A stretch of 64,000 bases of DNA from an uncultured Fibrobacter sp. (GTDB taxonomy: Bacteria > Fibrobacterota > Fibrobacteria > Fibrobacterales > Fibrobacteraceae). Under the pieces are notes generated by a model. The model ran no database searches. It had not been told where the DNA came from and was given only the letters and a program-made list of their open reading frames with translations. The stretch spans positions 1-64,000 of the forward strand of contig OMSO01000003.1 in NCBI GenBank assembly GCA_900313675.1. The letters are read 5' to 3'. Made by a program: the position numbers and the translations under genes. Shown one piece after another: positions 1 to 9,523 of the stretch (positions are counted from its first letter, which is position 1; every line of letters begins with the position of its first letter).

Positions 1-49
1 TAAGAACTCACAACTCATTACTAATCCCGTCTCATACTTTCTTACTCAA
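1..49. repeat. ACTCATT-type heptamer tract
   Basis: The opening bases (AACTCACAACTCATTACT and a nearby CTTACTCAAG) match the denser ACTCATT heptamer tract at 21449-21515. No gene is visible in 1-172; the stretch is built of repeats plus a promoter-like end. Confidence 0.5.
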
Positions 50-77
50 GCGGATCCTCGCCTTCGCGAGGATGACG
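50..77. repeat. dispersed palindromic element, copy 1
   Basis: A near-perfect inverted repeat of the form GGATCCTCGC-N-GCGAGGATGAC. In reverse complement it differs by one base from the copy inside the patatin gene at 15151-15180. Confidence 0.75.
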
Positions 78-93
78 TTTCTCGGGCTTCATT

Positions 94-134
94 CCCCAGC
101 CCCTAGCCCCTAGATCCTAACCACTAGCCACTAT
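94..134. repeat. CTAG/CCACT degenerate heptamer tract
   Basis: The sequence falls into 7-base units (AGCCCCT, AGCCCCT, AGATCCT, AACCACT, AGCCACT). A related tract lies just upstream of lysA at 54181-54232, and both run directly into a TATCTTT box. Confidence 0.6.
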
Positions 135-172
135 TTTACTATCTTTTGTTCTAACTTTTTGTGGGACGTGTA

Positions 173-3100
173 ATGGGGAAAAAGCTCTTAAGCTTGTTTT
201 TGCTGGTGGCGGCAGTCTGTTCTTTCGCCAACCTTACGGTGCATATTCAATCGCCCTGGCGTAATGACGCCTCGAAATCCGGGTATGTGTTGCACATACT
301 GGGCGGAACCTCTAGCTACAATGCGGAATACGGTTCTTCATCGAAGACCATCATGACCGACGAGGGAGACGGCTGGTTCAGCTATACCTGGAGCAAGGAC
401 GTCTCCGATTTTCAGGAGTGGGAGATTTTTAGCGTCGCGCTTTACCCTAATACTGCCGACCAGAATTTCAACAACAATAACAAGGTGGCTTGGACCGAAG
501 CTGGTGATATAAAGATTGTCCCGTTTTTCGGCACTGAAAAAGAACTCTGGCTCTACACGAATACGTCGGATATGTCTTACACGGTTTCCTTCGTGGCCCC
601 GGGTTCCAAGATGGTCTGGTTCAAGAGCCCCTGGGGCAACAAGGCCTTGCCCGATTTGGTCCTTGCCAAAGATACGGTGATGATGCGCTTTGCCATGGAC
701 GATGCCACCAAGTGCGGCTGGTTCTATGCGGCGTTGTCGCCAGCGGTGATGAAGCGGAATCCGTTGCAGTCTGGATTTTTTATGCGGCACTTGACTCCCT
801 ACATGACCACACCTGCAAAAGGTGTGCTGGACCTGGGCACGCATTTGAACGGCCACGACACGATTTTTGTAGACGGAACGGCTGCGACGCCGAAGGTTAC
901 CTATTCCATAGGGAGTCTCGGGACCTGTTTTGATTCAACTTACGTGCTGCACATCTACCACCCCTGGAGGACCAACACCAGTTTCCGCGACAGTGCGGTG
1001 TATATTTCCGTCGGCAATAACATCTTGAACAATCCCGTCGCGACGGAGAAGGATTCGTATCCTTATTGGTACCACTACGATTTTGCACCGGCGACAGTCA
1101 AGTCCGCAAATTGGGGTTCCCCGTCGGCCCTGTTCAATATTTACCGTCGTCAGAACGAATGGCCCCAGGTGGTGTATTTCTCGGACGCCCAGCGTCCGCA
1201 GGCGTCGACGCTGTTCCCGTTGGGTGTTTACGAGAGTTGGCTTTACACCTCTAGCGAAGGCCGGCTTGATTTGCAGTTCACTCCGCCGGAGCCCAAGGTG
1301 ATTCGCCTGATGAGCCCTTGGGACAACATGACGCCCTCGTTGATTGTGGAAAACGATACCATCAAGATGGGTCCGGTGGGAGCGAATCCTTACGATTCCA
1401 CCCAGACGGATACTTGCGGCTGGTACCAGGGCACCTATTACAAGCATGCGGATAGCTGGGATGTTCACTTTAAGCAGACCTTCGGGCTGGATAACTACAG
1501 CCTGGAAGGAACCATGGGCGAGGGCAACGGTCTCGGGACCCCGATTTCTTTGGATTCCATGATGGCTCTCCACGATACGGTCTGGGTTTACCCTTACCCG
1601 TTGTCTAGCAGCGGCCCCAGGTTCAGCGAAAAGTTCCCGGGTCGCCTGGGAATTTGCCCGACCCTGAAGATTTCGGCCATGGTGCTGGACTGGGCCGGTG
1701 AATCTTTCCATGACAGCATAGACGTGGACTTTGGCGGAATCTACGGTGGCAATGACTACACGAAGGTCTACGATTACAAGGATGGCAAGCTCGATACGCT
1801 CAAGACCTGCGGCGGTGTGGCGAAGGGTATGGTGAAGCCGGAACTGGTAAACGGGCATCCGGTGCGGGTGGATTCTACGGAATTTCCCTGGGCGATTTGT
1901 TCGGCAGCCCGCGAGATAGAGCGCTGGTTTGTTCCCGAGGTGGTGGCCACCGACAAGGCCGGCAAAAAATACACCAATGCGGTGTGTCGCGATATTGACC
2001 TGAAGTTGGATGAAGAAGGTTTCTGGCTTGCGGACATTACCAACCCCAACGATTGCAACGATCCCGTGAATCCGGGTTTCTACCCGATAGATGATTTGGA
2101 ATATCTGGATTCTGCAAGGACCGTCAAGAATCCGAAATACGACCATGATATCCAGGGCTGCAAGCACAACTACAGTTTCTCCATGAAGATTACGGCGAGT
2201 TTCAAGTATATCAAGGGCCAGTATTTCGAGTTCCGCGGTGACGATGACGTGTGGGTGTACATCAACAACAAGCTGGTGGTGGATATTGGCGGCTGCCACA
2301 ACCCCGAAGAAGGGGCGGTGAACCTGGATACCCTGAAACTCACCGAAGGCGAAGAATATCCCTTCCATATTTTCTTCTCGGAGCGTAACGCCACCGGTTC
2401 CAACTTCAAGATGCGCACCTCCATCAACCTGCAAACCCAGAAGACGTATTTCCCGGTAGAAAAGAAAAACGACAAGGGCATTATCGAGTACGAACTATTG
2501 CAGTTGTTGATGGACGAGTCCCTTAGTTGCGATGTGTCCAGCATTACAAAAATCGACACTACAGTTGCCCAGTCCATTTTCCGCCTGACAGGCGGTAGTC
2601 TGCCTATGGAAGGAGTTCTCTTGGAACCGGGACTGAATTACGGTGGTATTTTTATCAACGAAAACATGGCGGGGTTCTGGGTAGATACCAGCGCGTTTGT
2701 GAATTCGAGAACCCTTATGCCCGGTAACTATGTGCTGACCTGCTATCTGGCCTCTGACCTGACGCAAAAGCAGATTATCAAGTTCACGGTGCCGGAATAC
2801 CCCCTGCCGGACATCGCTTTTGTAAACGTGTTCCACCTGTCCGATTCCCTGCTGATGGATTCCAAGGGGCTTACCCTGCGGGGAGACTCCCTCGGGGCCG
2901 AAGGCCGCAAGAACGATACACTCTGGGCCTACGCCGCCTATCCGGATACGGTCCCGCTACAGATCGCCCTGCTGTTCGGCAAGACCCCCTGCGGGGAGAT
3001 GGAAGACCTGACCAAGGTGAACTGCAAGGAGAAGGTGATTTTCCATTCGGATTTTCCCATCAGCTTTATGAATGAAAAAATGGAACTGGTGGACACCCTT

Positions 3101-4453
3101 GAAACGGATTCTGCCGGATACGTGAAGTTCTACGTCATAGGCGATTCTGCCATGGTGGACGCTTACTTTACCGTGTCGGGCCCTGGAATCGGAAACCAGC
3201 TGGTGTGGCGGGAAATCCATTTCAAGGAACCTCCCGTGCCTATCGTGAAAAAATCCCAGATGTTCGACGTGGACGGCAACGGAATCCCCGACAGTCTGGT
3301 GATGTACTTTAGCAAGGCTTTCGAAGACGTGGTTCCCGATACCTTGACCTGGATTTTTGGCGGCGACGAGGAACACAAGGTCTCTAGCATGAAAAACGTG
3401 TGGCCCCTGGTGAAAAACGATTCTATTCTGGTGCTGTTTGACAAGAAGGGCTTGCGTAAAGACGTATTCACGGGCCTTACGGATCAGGTCTATTCGGGAA
3501 CATTGAAGTACCACTATACCTACATCGATGAAGATTCCGGAGACGAAGTCAAGCTCATAATGAGGGCGGGCATCGAAGACAAGGTGGCTCCAGTCATTCG
3601 GAGCGCCATGGTGCAGACGGTGAACGACAACAGCAGCATGGTGGTCATTAACCTGAGCGAAGGGACCGAAATAGAAAAACTGAATCCGGAATCTACATTC
3701 GTGTTCTTTAGGGGTGGCAAGAACTTTATGGATTCCCTGCTGATTTCTGGAGGGGATATTCGCGGTAACGGCAATGTGGCCAAGGTTTATTTCCGTCGGT
3801 CCGCTTCGGGAGTGCTGCCGGTCGTGGGTGATTCTGTCCGGCTGGTGCCCGGAGTATTTGGAGACCGCAGTGGCAACAAGGCACACCAGAACAATCCCAA
3901 GGTCCGTATCGAAGGGGAACAGCGTACCGAAATCAAGTCCCCTGGCGTAATCACGATTTCAAGCGACCTTGAAAAGTGGCCCTACAAAGAAAGCATTGTC
4001 CCTGTTTCTGTGCCGACGGACATGTCGGTGCACGATGTGATAGACAGTTTGGGCATGCCCGGATTCTTGCTGAGTTTCAACATGGGGGAGGTGGCGACCA
4101 CTCTGATTGCGAACCTGCCCAGCGATGCCGATCTGGATTCGGCTCTCTCGTTAATCAAGATGGAATGGGAAGGATATTATTTCTCTCATCTGGGAAGTTT
4201 TGTGAACAAGGCGAAGGGAACGGTGCGGTGTAACGACAAAGAGGTTTTCTACAACGCTTCGAATCCGGCAAGGTCCAACTGCCTCGAGAACCCGGGGAAC
4301 ATCTTCTTTGAATGGAACGCCCGCAGCGAAAACGGCCGCCTGGTCGGTACCGGCCCCTACATCTCGAAAATCAAGGTCAAGATTTATTCCGGAAAGAATG
4401 TGGAGGGCAAGAACGAAGACGTCTATACCCTGGGCATTCGCCGCGGGAAATAA
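173..4453 (+). CDS. fibro-slime domain surface protein
   Basis: Large secreted protein of about 1426 residues. I start at the ATG at 173, which gives a clean signal peptide (MGKKLLSLFLLVAAVCSFA); the in-frame GTG at 161 would add only four residues. The N-terminal ~480 residues hold two alternating modules marked by 'SPW' or 'HPW' motifs (IQSPWRN, FKSPWGN, YHPWRTN, MSPWDN), apparently an A-B-A-B duplication. Residues ~490-770 form a fibro-slime/PA14-like domain, with the core FRGDDDVWVYINNKLVVDIG and the hallmark FFSERNATGSNFKM. The rest looks like beta-sandwich modules. Fibro-slime proteins are expected at the cell surface or in the extracellular matrix, and sugar binding is an inference. 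The C-terminus shows no clear sorting tail. Confidence 0.85.
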   Translation: MGKKLLSLFLLVAAVCSFANLTVHIQSPWRNDASKSGYVLHILGGTSSYNAEYGSSSKTIMTDEGDGWFSYTWSKDVSDFQEWEIFSVALYPNTADQNFNNNNKVAWTEAGDIKIVPFFGTEKELWLYTNTSDMSYTVSFVAPGSKMVWFKSPWGNKALPDLVLAKDTVMMRFAMDDATKCGWFYAALSPAVMKRNPLQSGFFMRHLTPYMTTPAKGVLDLGTHLNGHDTIFVDGTAATPKVTYSIGSLGTCFDSTYVLHIYHPWRTNTSFRDSAVYISVGNNILNNPVATEKDSYPYWYHYDFAPATVKSANWGSPSALFNIYRRQNEWPQVVYFSDAQRPQASTLFPLGVYESWLYTSSEGRLDLQFTPPEPKVIRLMSPWDNMTPSLIVENDTIKMGPVGANPYDSTQTDTCGWYQGTYYKHADSWDVHFKQTFGLDNYSLEGTMGEGNGLGTPISLDSMMALHDTVWVYPYPLSSSGPRFSEKFPGRLGICPTLKISAMVLDWAGESFHDSIDVDFGGIYGGNDYTKVYDYKDGKLDTLKTCGGVAKGMVKPELVNGHPVRVDSTEFPWAICSAAREIERWFVPEVVATDKAGKKYTNAVCRDIDLKLDEEGFWLADITNPNDCNDPVNPGFYPIDDLEYLDSARTVKNPKYDHDIQGCKHNYSFSMKITASFKYIKGQYFEFRGDDDVWVYINNKLVVDIGGCHNPEEGAVNLDTLKLTEGEEYPFHIFFSERNATGSNFKMRTSINLQTQKTYFPVEKKNDKGIIEYELLQLLMDESLSCDVSSITKIDTTVAQSIFRLTGGSLPMEGVLLEPGLNYGGIFINENMAGFWVDTSAFVNSRTLMPGNYVLTCYLASDLTQKQIIKFTVPEYPLPDIAFVNVFHLSDSLLMDSKGLTLRGDSLGAEGRKNDTLWAYAAYPDTVPLQIALLFGKTPCGEMEDLTKVNCKEKVIFHSDFPISFMNEKMELVDTLETDSAGYVKFYVIGDSAMVDAYFTVSGPGIGNQLVWREIHFKEPPVPIVKKSQMFDVDGNGIPDSLVMYFSKAFEDVVPDTLTWIFGGDEEHKVSSMKNVWPLVKNDSILVLFDKKGLRKDVFTGLTDQVYSGTLKYHYTYIDEDSGDEVKLIMRAGIEDKVAPVIRSAMVQTVNDNSSMVVINLSEGTEIEKLNPESTFVFFRGGKNFMDSLLISGGDIRGNGNVAKVYFRRSASGVLPVVGDSVRLVPGVFGDRSGNKAHQNNPKVRIEGEQRTEIKSPGVITISSDLEKWPYKESIVPVSVPTDMSVHDVIDSLGMPGFLLSFNMGEVATTLIANLPSDADLDSALSLIKMEWEGYYFSHLGSFVNKAKGTVRCNDKEVFYNASNPARSNCLENPGNIFFEWNARSENGRLVGTGPYISKIKVKIYSGKNVEGKNEDVYTLGIRRGK

Positions 4454-4476
4454 GCCAAGCGCAAGCGGTCTGCTTA

Positions 4477-6375
4477 CTATATCGGGTACTTATCCTTCGC
4501 TGATTCCAGTTCAGCGGAAGTCTTTTCCCAGTCTTCGTAAAGGCTGTCCACGACTTTCTTGTTGTCGTCCATGTCTTTCGCGATAGCGGTAATGGCATTG
4601 CCGTCACCGCTTTCGGAGGCGGCTACCAGTTTCGCTTCCAGCTCGCCACCCAGGGCTTCGGCCTTGGCAATGTCTTCTTCGATTTTGGCAAGCTTCTTTT
4701 CCAGGGGTTTGATAACCTTGGAGCGCTCGGCGATATAGTCGGCACGGGCCTTGCGGTCTTCTTTGGCGCTGGGCGCGGCATTCTCTGAGTCGCCCTTCAC
4801 GTCGATGTTCGAGACCTTGATGTTTGCGGAATTTGCACCGCCGGGTTTCTTTTCGCTGGCCCAGCCCACCTTTTCCAAGAAGTCGGCGTATGTGCCTTCG
4901 AATATGCGGCAGGTCCCGCCGTCAAAAACCACAAGGCGGTTGGCGAAGGCGTGCAGAAGTTCCTCGTCGTGGGTCACCACTAGGGCGGTTCCTTCGTAAT
5001 CTTCCAGGGCGTCGATGAGGCTCTCGATAGATTCCATGTCCAGGTGGTTCGTGGGTTCGTCCAGCAACAGCATGTTGCAGGGGCTGGCCAGGATTTTCCC
5101 CAGCAAAACGCGGCTCCGCTCGCCACCACTCAGGACCTTTACCTTCTTTAAGGCGGCGTCGCCACTGAACATCATGAGGCCTGCAAGTCCTCGGGCGCGG
5201 CTCTTTTGCGAGACTTCTTCAATGGCCGAGGCGATTTCTTCTTCGACGGTGTTGTCCAGGTTCAGGCGGTTGATGTTGGTCTGCCCAAAATAGTTTATCT
5301 GTAAATTCGGATTGTAACTGATTTCGCCTGCGGTGGGCTGCAGTTCTTTGGCAATCAGGTTCAGGAGCGTCGTTTTACCGCGACCGTTGGGGCCGATGAC
5401 CGCAATGCGGTCCCCCTTGAAAACTTCCATGGTCAAATCGGTAATAAGTTCGGGACCCATTCCCTGCAGGTTGCCGTCTTCGCCCTTGTTCGGGTACGCA
5501 AACGAGAGCCCCTTGATTTGCAGCATTCTCTTGCCGGGGAATCCCGCCTCGGTAAAGCTGAATTCCAGATTGCGCTCGTGGGTGAGCCGCTCGCCGGTGG
5601 CAAGCTTTGCTGCCGCCTTGATTTTGGACTGCACCATGGCGGCCTTTGCGGCCTTGTAGCGGAAACGCTCGATGACTTTTTCCAGCTGTTCCTTTTTCTT
5701 GGCTTCGTTTTCTTGCGTGCGCTGGGCCACTTCCTCTTCTTCGGCGATGGTCTCCCGGAGTTTTTCCACCGTACCCTTTACCTTGCGGATTTTGTGGCGG
5801 AAAATCCCTGCGGTGTGGGTGCAGACCTCGTCCATAAAATGATGGTCGTGGGTGATCAGCAGAACTTCGCCCTTCCAGCTGCGCAGAAAGCGGCTGAGCC
5901 ATCGCATGGAGACGATGTCCAGGTAGTTGGTGGGTTCGTCAAGCAACAGCATGTCGGGTTCTGCGGCCAGCACTTTTGCCAGGTTCAGCCGAATCTGGAA
6001 ACCGCCCGAAAGGAGCATGGGGCTCTTGTGCATGGATTCTTCGTCGAAACCGAGGCCGAAGAGAATCGCCTCCACTTTGTGTTCTTCTAGCCAGCCGTCT
6101 TCGTTGGGTTTTAGAACGCTGCAGGCCTCTTCGTGGACGGTGGCGTGGGTAAAATTCAGATGCTGCTGCAGGTAGCCCAGGGTGTATTTCTTGGGAATGT
6201 CGATGTTTCCGCCGTCCAGGCATTCCTGGCCGAGAATCATCTTGAAAAGCGTCGATTTGCCGCAGCCGTTACGACCCACCAGGCCCACCCGCTCGTGGTC
6301 GCCTATGAGCAGGCTTGCACCGTCCAAAAGGACCTGGACTCCGAATGACTTGGAAACGTTCTGGATTTGAATCAC
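4477..6375 (-). CDS. ABC-F family ATP-binding protein
   Basis: A cytosolic protein of 632 residues with two ABC domains and no membrane segment, the ABC-F layout (ribosome-associated translation factors such as EttA/Uup). The N-terminal domain has Walker A GRNGCGKST and signature LSGGFQIRL; the second has GPNGRGKTT and LSGGERSRV, followed by DEPTNHLD. A charged inter-domain linker (about residues 210-265) and a C-terminal coiled coil (about 545-625) resemble Uup/YheS-type members. The start is a GTG at 6375, four bases after a TATTTTTG box, with no Shine-Dalgarno, so the transcript may be leaderless. The gene is divergent from the surface protein at 6472 and convergent with the fibro-slime gene. 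Which ABC-F subfamily it belongs to is not certain. Confidence 0.93.
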   Translation of the reverse strand: MIQIQNVSKSFGVQVLLDGASLLIGDHERVGLVGRNGCGKSTLFKMILGQECLDGGNIDIPKKYTLGYLQQHLNFTHATVHEEACSVLKPNEDGWLEEHKVEAILFGLGFDEESMHKSPMLLSGGFQIRLNLAKVLAAEPDMLLLDEPTNYLDIVSMRWLSRFLRSWKGEVLLITHDHHFMDEVCTHTAGIFRHKIRKVKGTVEKLRETIAEEEEVAQRTQENEAKKKEQLEKVIERFRYKAAKAAMVQSKIKAAAKLATGERLTHERNLEFSFTEAGFPGKRMLQIKGLSFAYPNKGEDGNLQGMGPELITDLTMEVFKGDRIAVIGPNGRGKTTLLNLIAKELQPTAGEISYNPNLQINYFGQTNINRLNLDNTVEEEIASAIEEVSQKSRARGLAGLMMFSGDAALKKVKVLSGGERSRVLLGKILASPCNMLLLDEPTNHLDMESIESLIDALEDYEGTALVVTHDEELLHAFANRLVVFDGGTCRIFEGTYADFLEKVGWASEKKPGGANSANIKVSNIDVKGDSENAAPSAKEDRKARADYIAERSKVIKPLEKKLAKIEEDIAKAEALGGELEAKLVAASESGDGNAITAIAKDMDDNKKVVDSLYEDWEKTSAELESAKDKYPI

Positions 6376-6379
6376 CGCC

Positions 6380-6387
6380 CAAAAATA
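6380..6387 (-). promoter_or_regulatory. -7-like box of ABC-F gene
   Basis: TATTTTTG lies four bases before the GTG start at 6375, the spacing expected for a leaderless transcript. Confidence 0.5.
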
Positions 6388-6404
6388 GCAAAAAAAGTTT
6401 TTTT

Positions 6405-6471
6405 TATATTTAATGCCAAGTAAGGTAATTATAAACTCGTGGCCCGGAAACGGGCTGCCAGGGGAGTAACT
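6405..6471 (+). promoter_or_regulatory. promoter and hairpin leader of InlB-repeat gene
   Basis: A TATATTTA box follows a run of T. The leader then contains a small GC hairpin (GCCCG, GAAA loop, CGGGC, about 6442-6455) and a strong Shine-Dalgarno AGGGGAG before the ATG at 6472. This contrasts with the leaderless pattern of the divergent gene. Confidence 0.45.
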
Positions 6472-9390
6472 ATGAAAAAAGCAACTTTAGGGCTTTCAAT
6501 ACTGTTGTGTGCGGGTGCGCTGACCCACGCTCTAGGGGGGTATTACTACGTAAGCGAATCAGACCGTTGGCAGTCTTACCATGGAATGAGTGGACTACCG
6601 CTTAATTCTTCACAACCGATTACGGTAAAGATTACAGGCCCAACGGATTCACAGGGCTACCCCACTGGAGAGATATACTATAACGACGTATTTGCGTGCG
6701 GAACCAGTTATTATCGCTATTTCCCATCCTTTGTGTCGCGTGTTGAAGGGCAGGGCTGGAGCCCTGATTTCGGTGATGAATTTATTCCAACGTCACTCAT
6801 TCAAGACGACAATGTAGGGTATGACTATGGTTGGGTTACTAGTGGTGCGGCTTCTTCTACATTGAGGGGGTGGGTTGATGGCGGAGCCATTACCTTTTAT
6901 GGTGGTTGCGGTTCCCACAAGTTGGGGGTTTCAATCAAGGATGTTTTAACGATTGTTAAAAATGGACGTGCCCGACTCACTATAGATCGCCTGCTGTATA
7001 GTTCTACAAATCTTGCAAATATGCACGATGGCTCTCCTATGTGGGTTGGTGATGTTTGGGATAATTGGGACAGGTATCGTATGAGTAGGGCCTATTATTA
7101 CTTATACCTGACCATATCAACGCGGTATGATGGCTATACTTGTGAAAACAATACTTGTACCAAAAATGCAACGAATACTTATAATCTTACCAAGGGTGGT
7201 AAACTGGATTTTTCCTTTGAAGAATTTGCACAGAGTTACGCAACTGTACGTGTATATGACCAACGTAGGCATTACACCCTGTCTAACGGGAAATACGTTG
7301 CCGGAGATTGGGCGACGACAACTGTTGGCTCTTGTTATGGATCATATGAAAGTGGAACACGGACAAAGTGTAATAGCCTTAGAGATGTAGCTATTACGTG
7401 GGATAATAGCGTTCACAAGGGAGATTCGCTGGTAGAATTCAGGCGGATGTGGGTGACCACGATTGCGACAGGACAATCCAATAGCGGCGCTCATGCCATG
7501 GAAGTCTACGATACCACTTATTCAGATGTCATCAAACTAGTGCCGAAGTACAAGATTGTAATCGGTACAACGGAATGGGGGAATCTGACCTATCCGATAG
7601 ATGAATTTTATGAGGCTGGAAGAATCTTTTTAGCAGAGGCTACTGCAAAAAATGGTCATAGATTCAAGTGCTGGTCAACGAACGAAGCGGGGACGAATTG
7701 CGTTTCTACGACAAACCCGTTGTGGGTGACAGCCCGCGGTGATACGTCTCTGTATGCGATATACGAACAAAAGCCTTACGAGGTGACATTGCAGGCAGAT
7801 GCTGCCACACAAGAGAAGTATAGCAATTACCTCTACCAGTATGTTTTGGGTCGAGACAACTTCAATTTTGTAGGCAACCTTTCTGGACCGAATGTGAAAG
7901 GTTATTTCGCACTTGAATATAATGATCATGGTAGTTGGACGCGTGTTGGTGATGTGAATACTATTGAAGCCTCGGATCTTGGCGCAGGAAAGCTGGTCAA
8001 CCTTAAAGTAACCAAGGATGGTTATGTTGGATTGTATAACGGTACTACCAGATTGGCAAGACAAAAAATTCCAAATGAGAATGTTTCGTCGTATCGTTTA
8101 GTCCTGTCTTATGACCCGGACATGGCGTCTCCTAGTTGCCGCTATTCTGAACAGGTAACCATTCGTTGGTCCCGTCAGATTGCTTTCTACGGCTATGACC
8201 TTGGATTGATTCACGACACGCTTCAGACATATGGGACAACAGTAAAATTCCCGACAGACAGGGCCTTGCTCAAGATTCCGGAGGACAGCCCGGGAGTTCG
8301 CTATGAGTACTATTGGCAGGATCAGGATAGAAAAACATACAAATCCAGCACGACGGAAATCGAAATGACAAAGGATTCCCTTATTCTGAATATGCAACTT
8401 TATGCGATGTACCGCGTTCAATTCGTTGATTATGACGGATCGGTGGTGAAGGACACTATGGTTAGGGAGAATTGGTATTCACCGGTGCCGGAACTACCTG
8501 CACATAAAGGACTTGAGTTCAAGGGCTGGAATCCGGAGGCCAATAGTTCTGGCAACATTACCGGGATTATGGAGCCCACGGTGGTCCAGGCGGTATATGA
8601 AGTAAAAGCCATGCCTGAATATGCGTTTACTGTATCTGGTTTTGGCTACGGAAGCAAGGAGGAAGATATCCAAGTGACGGGCCCCAATGATTGTTTTGAT
8701 GTTTCCCCGGCATTGTATCGGGGCGAAGTAGGAGGGGAATTGACAAAGGTGAACGCCGTAGAAATGTCGACGAAGCATTATGTGCAGTTGACCGCTTCTG
8801 TAATATGTGATGACGACAGTTTGGGAAATATTTGGGAATATCTTGCAAACGATAATCCTGAGGAGATTTCGGCTACGGTAAATGGAAAAGAAGTAGAAAG
8901 CCATTCTGGGTATGTGTATTACTATTTGTACTCTGTATCTTTCTGGGGACTTGATGGAAAAGTAATAGGCAGGCAAATGGTTGAAGAAGGAGAATCTGCT
9001 ACGCCTCCGAAGGCCCCTGAGGAGAAAGGTTATGTGTTTACGGGCTGGGACAGTGACGATTATAAAAAAGTGACCGATTCCAGGACAATACATGCGGAAT
9101 ACGAAAAGGTGGAGTCCAGTAGTTCTGCAGAAGGCAAGTCCAGTTCCAGCAAGGGGAAAACCGGTATTGTTCCTGTGGGACATGCCCCGCAGTTCTCACT
9201 TGCAGCCGTGGGTCGCAATATCCAGGTGTCTGGAGCTACCGTGGGTAGCGCTTATGCCGTATTCGATATGCAGGGCCGCGTGCTGAAACAGGGCCGTGTC
9301 GAATCGTCGAACTTCGACATGTCTTTTGCCAATGCCGGGACTTACCTGGTGCGTATTGCCGGCCAGACTGCGACGGTCCGGCTTAGATAA
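6472..9390 (+). CDS. secreted InlB/Listeria-Bacteroides repeat protein with C-terminal sorting-like tail
   Basis: About 972 residues. The ATG at 6472 is preferred over the upstream GTG because it has AGGGGAG eight bases upstream and opens directly into a signal peptide (MKKATLGLSILLCAGALTHA). The N-terminal half is not recognised; it is rich in Tyr, Trp and Gly and looks like an extracellular beta protein. From about residue 380 there are repeats of the Listeria-Bacteroides/InlB B-repeat type, each ending in a 'GW...YE' pattern (FKGWNPE...VYE, FTGWDSDD...EYE). A Ser-rich linker follows, then a ~75-residue C-terminal domain with VFDMQGRVLKQG and GTYLVRI, resembling type IX secretion sorting tails. 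The deacetylase downstream has a similar tail. The ligand is unknown. Confidence 0.8.
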   Translation: MKKATLGLSILLCAGALTHALGGYYYVSESDRWQSYHGMSGLPLNSSQPITVKITGPTDSQGYPTGEIYYNDVFACGTSYYRYFPSFVSRVEGQGWSPDFGDEFIPTSLIQDDNVGYDYGWVTSGAASSTLRGWVDGGAITFYGGCGSHKLGVSIKDVLTIVKNGRARLTIDRLLYSSTNLANMHDGSPMWVGDVWDNWDRYRMSRAYYYLYLTISTRYDGYTCENNTCTKNATNTYNLTKGGKLDFSFEEFAQSYATVRVYDQRRHYTLSNGKYVAGDWATTTVGSCYGSYESGTRTKCNSLRDVAITWDNSVHKGDSLVEFRRMWVTTIATGQSNSGAHAMEVYDTTYSDVIKLVPKYKIVIGTTEWGNLTYPIDEFYEAGRIFLAEATAKNGHRFKCWSTNEAGTNCVSTTNPLWVTARGDTSLYAIYEQKPYEVTLQADAATQEKYSNYLYQYVLGRDNFNFVGNLSGPNVKGYFALEYNDHGSWTRVGDVNTIEASDLGAGKLVNLKVTKDGYVGLYNGTTRLARQKIPNENVSSYRLVLSYDPDMASPSCRYSEQVTIRWSRQIAFYGYDLGLIHDTLQTYGTTVKFPTDRALLKIPEDSPGVRYEYYWQDQDRKTYKSSTTEIEMTKDSLILNMQLYAMYRVQFVDYDGSVVKDTMVRENWYSPVPELPAHKGLEFKGWNPEANSSGNITGIMEPTVVQAVYEVKAMPEYAFTVSGFGYGSKEEDIQVTGPNDCFDVSPALYRGEVGGELTKVNAVEMSTKHYVQLTASVICDDDSLGNIWEYLANDNPEEISATVNGKEVESHSGYVYYYLYSVSFWGLDGKVIGRQMVEEGESATPPKAPEEKGYVFTGWDSDDYKKVTDSRTIHAEYEKVESSSSAEGKSSSSKGKTGIVPVGHAPQFSLAAVGRNIQVSGATVGSAYAVFDMQGRVLKQGRVESSNFDMSFANAGTYLVRIAGQTATVRLR

Positions 9391-9413
9391 TCGCCCCCTT
9401 TTTTAAGAGAATG

Positions 9414-9452
9414 GCCCGTTTTTCTAAAAAAACGGGTCTTTTTCTTTTTTTT
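9414..9452 (+). terminator. rho-independent terminator
   Basis: A nine-pair stem (CCCGTTTTT with AAAAACGGG) is followed by a long T-rich run, 24 bases after the stop codon of the InlB-repeat gene. Confidence 0.85.
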
Positions 9453-9523
9453 ACAAAAAAGATTGCACCTTTTTGCAAAATTGGATGTATCTTTACTTGA
9501 TAGACATAACCAAAAGGTGAACC

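Noticed and set aside
94-134. Telomere-like CCCTAA repeats
   Set aside because: The units drift too much and are short intergenic tracts beside genes, not an end structure.
935-2434. 499-codon open frame antisense to the fibro-slime gene
   Set aside because: The plus strand carries the fibro-slime motif and a signal peptide; the antisense has neither.
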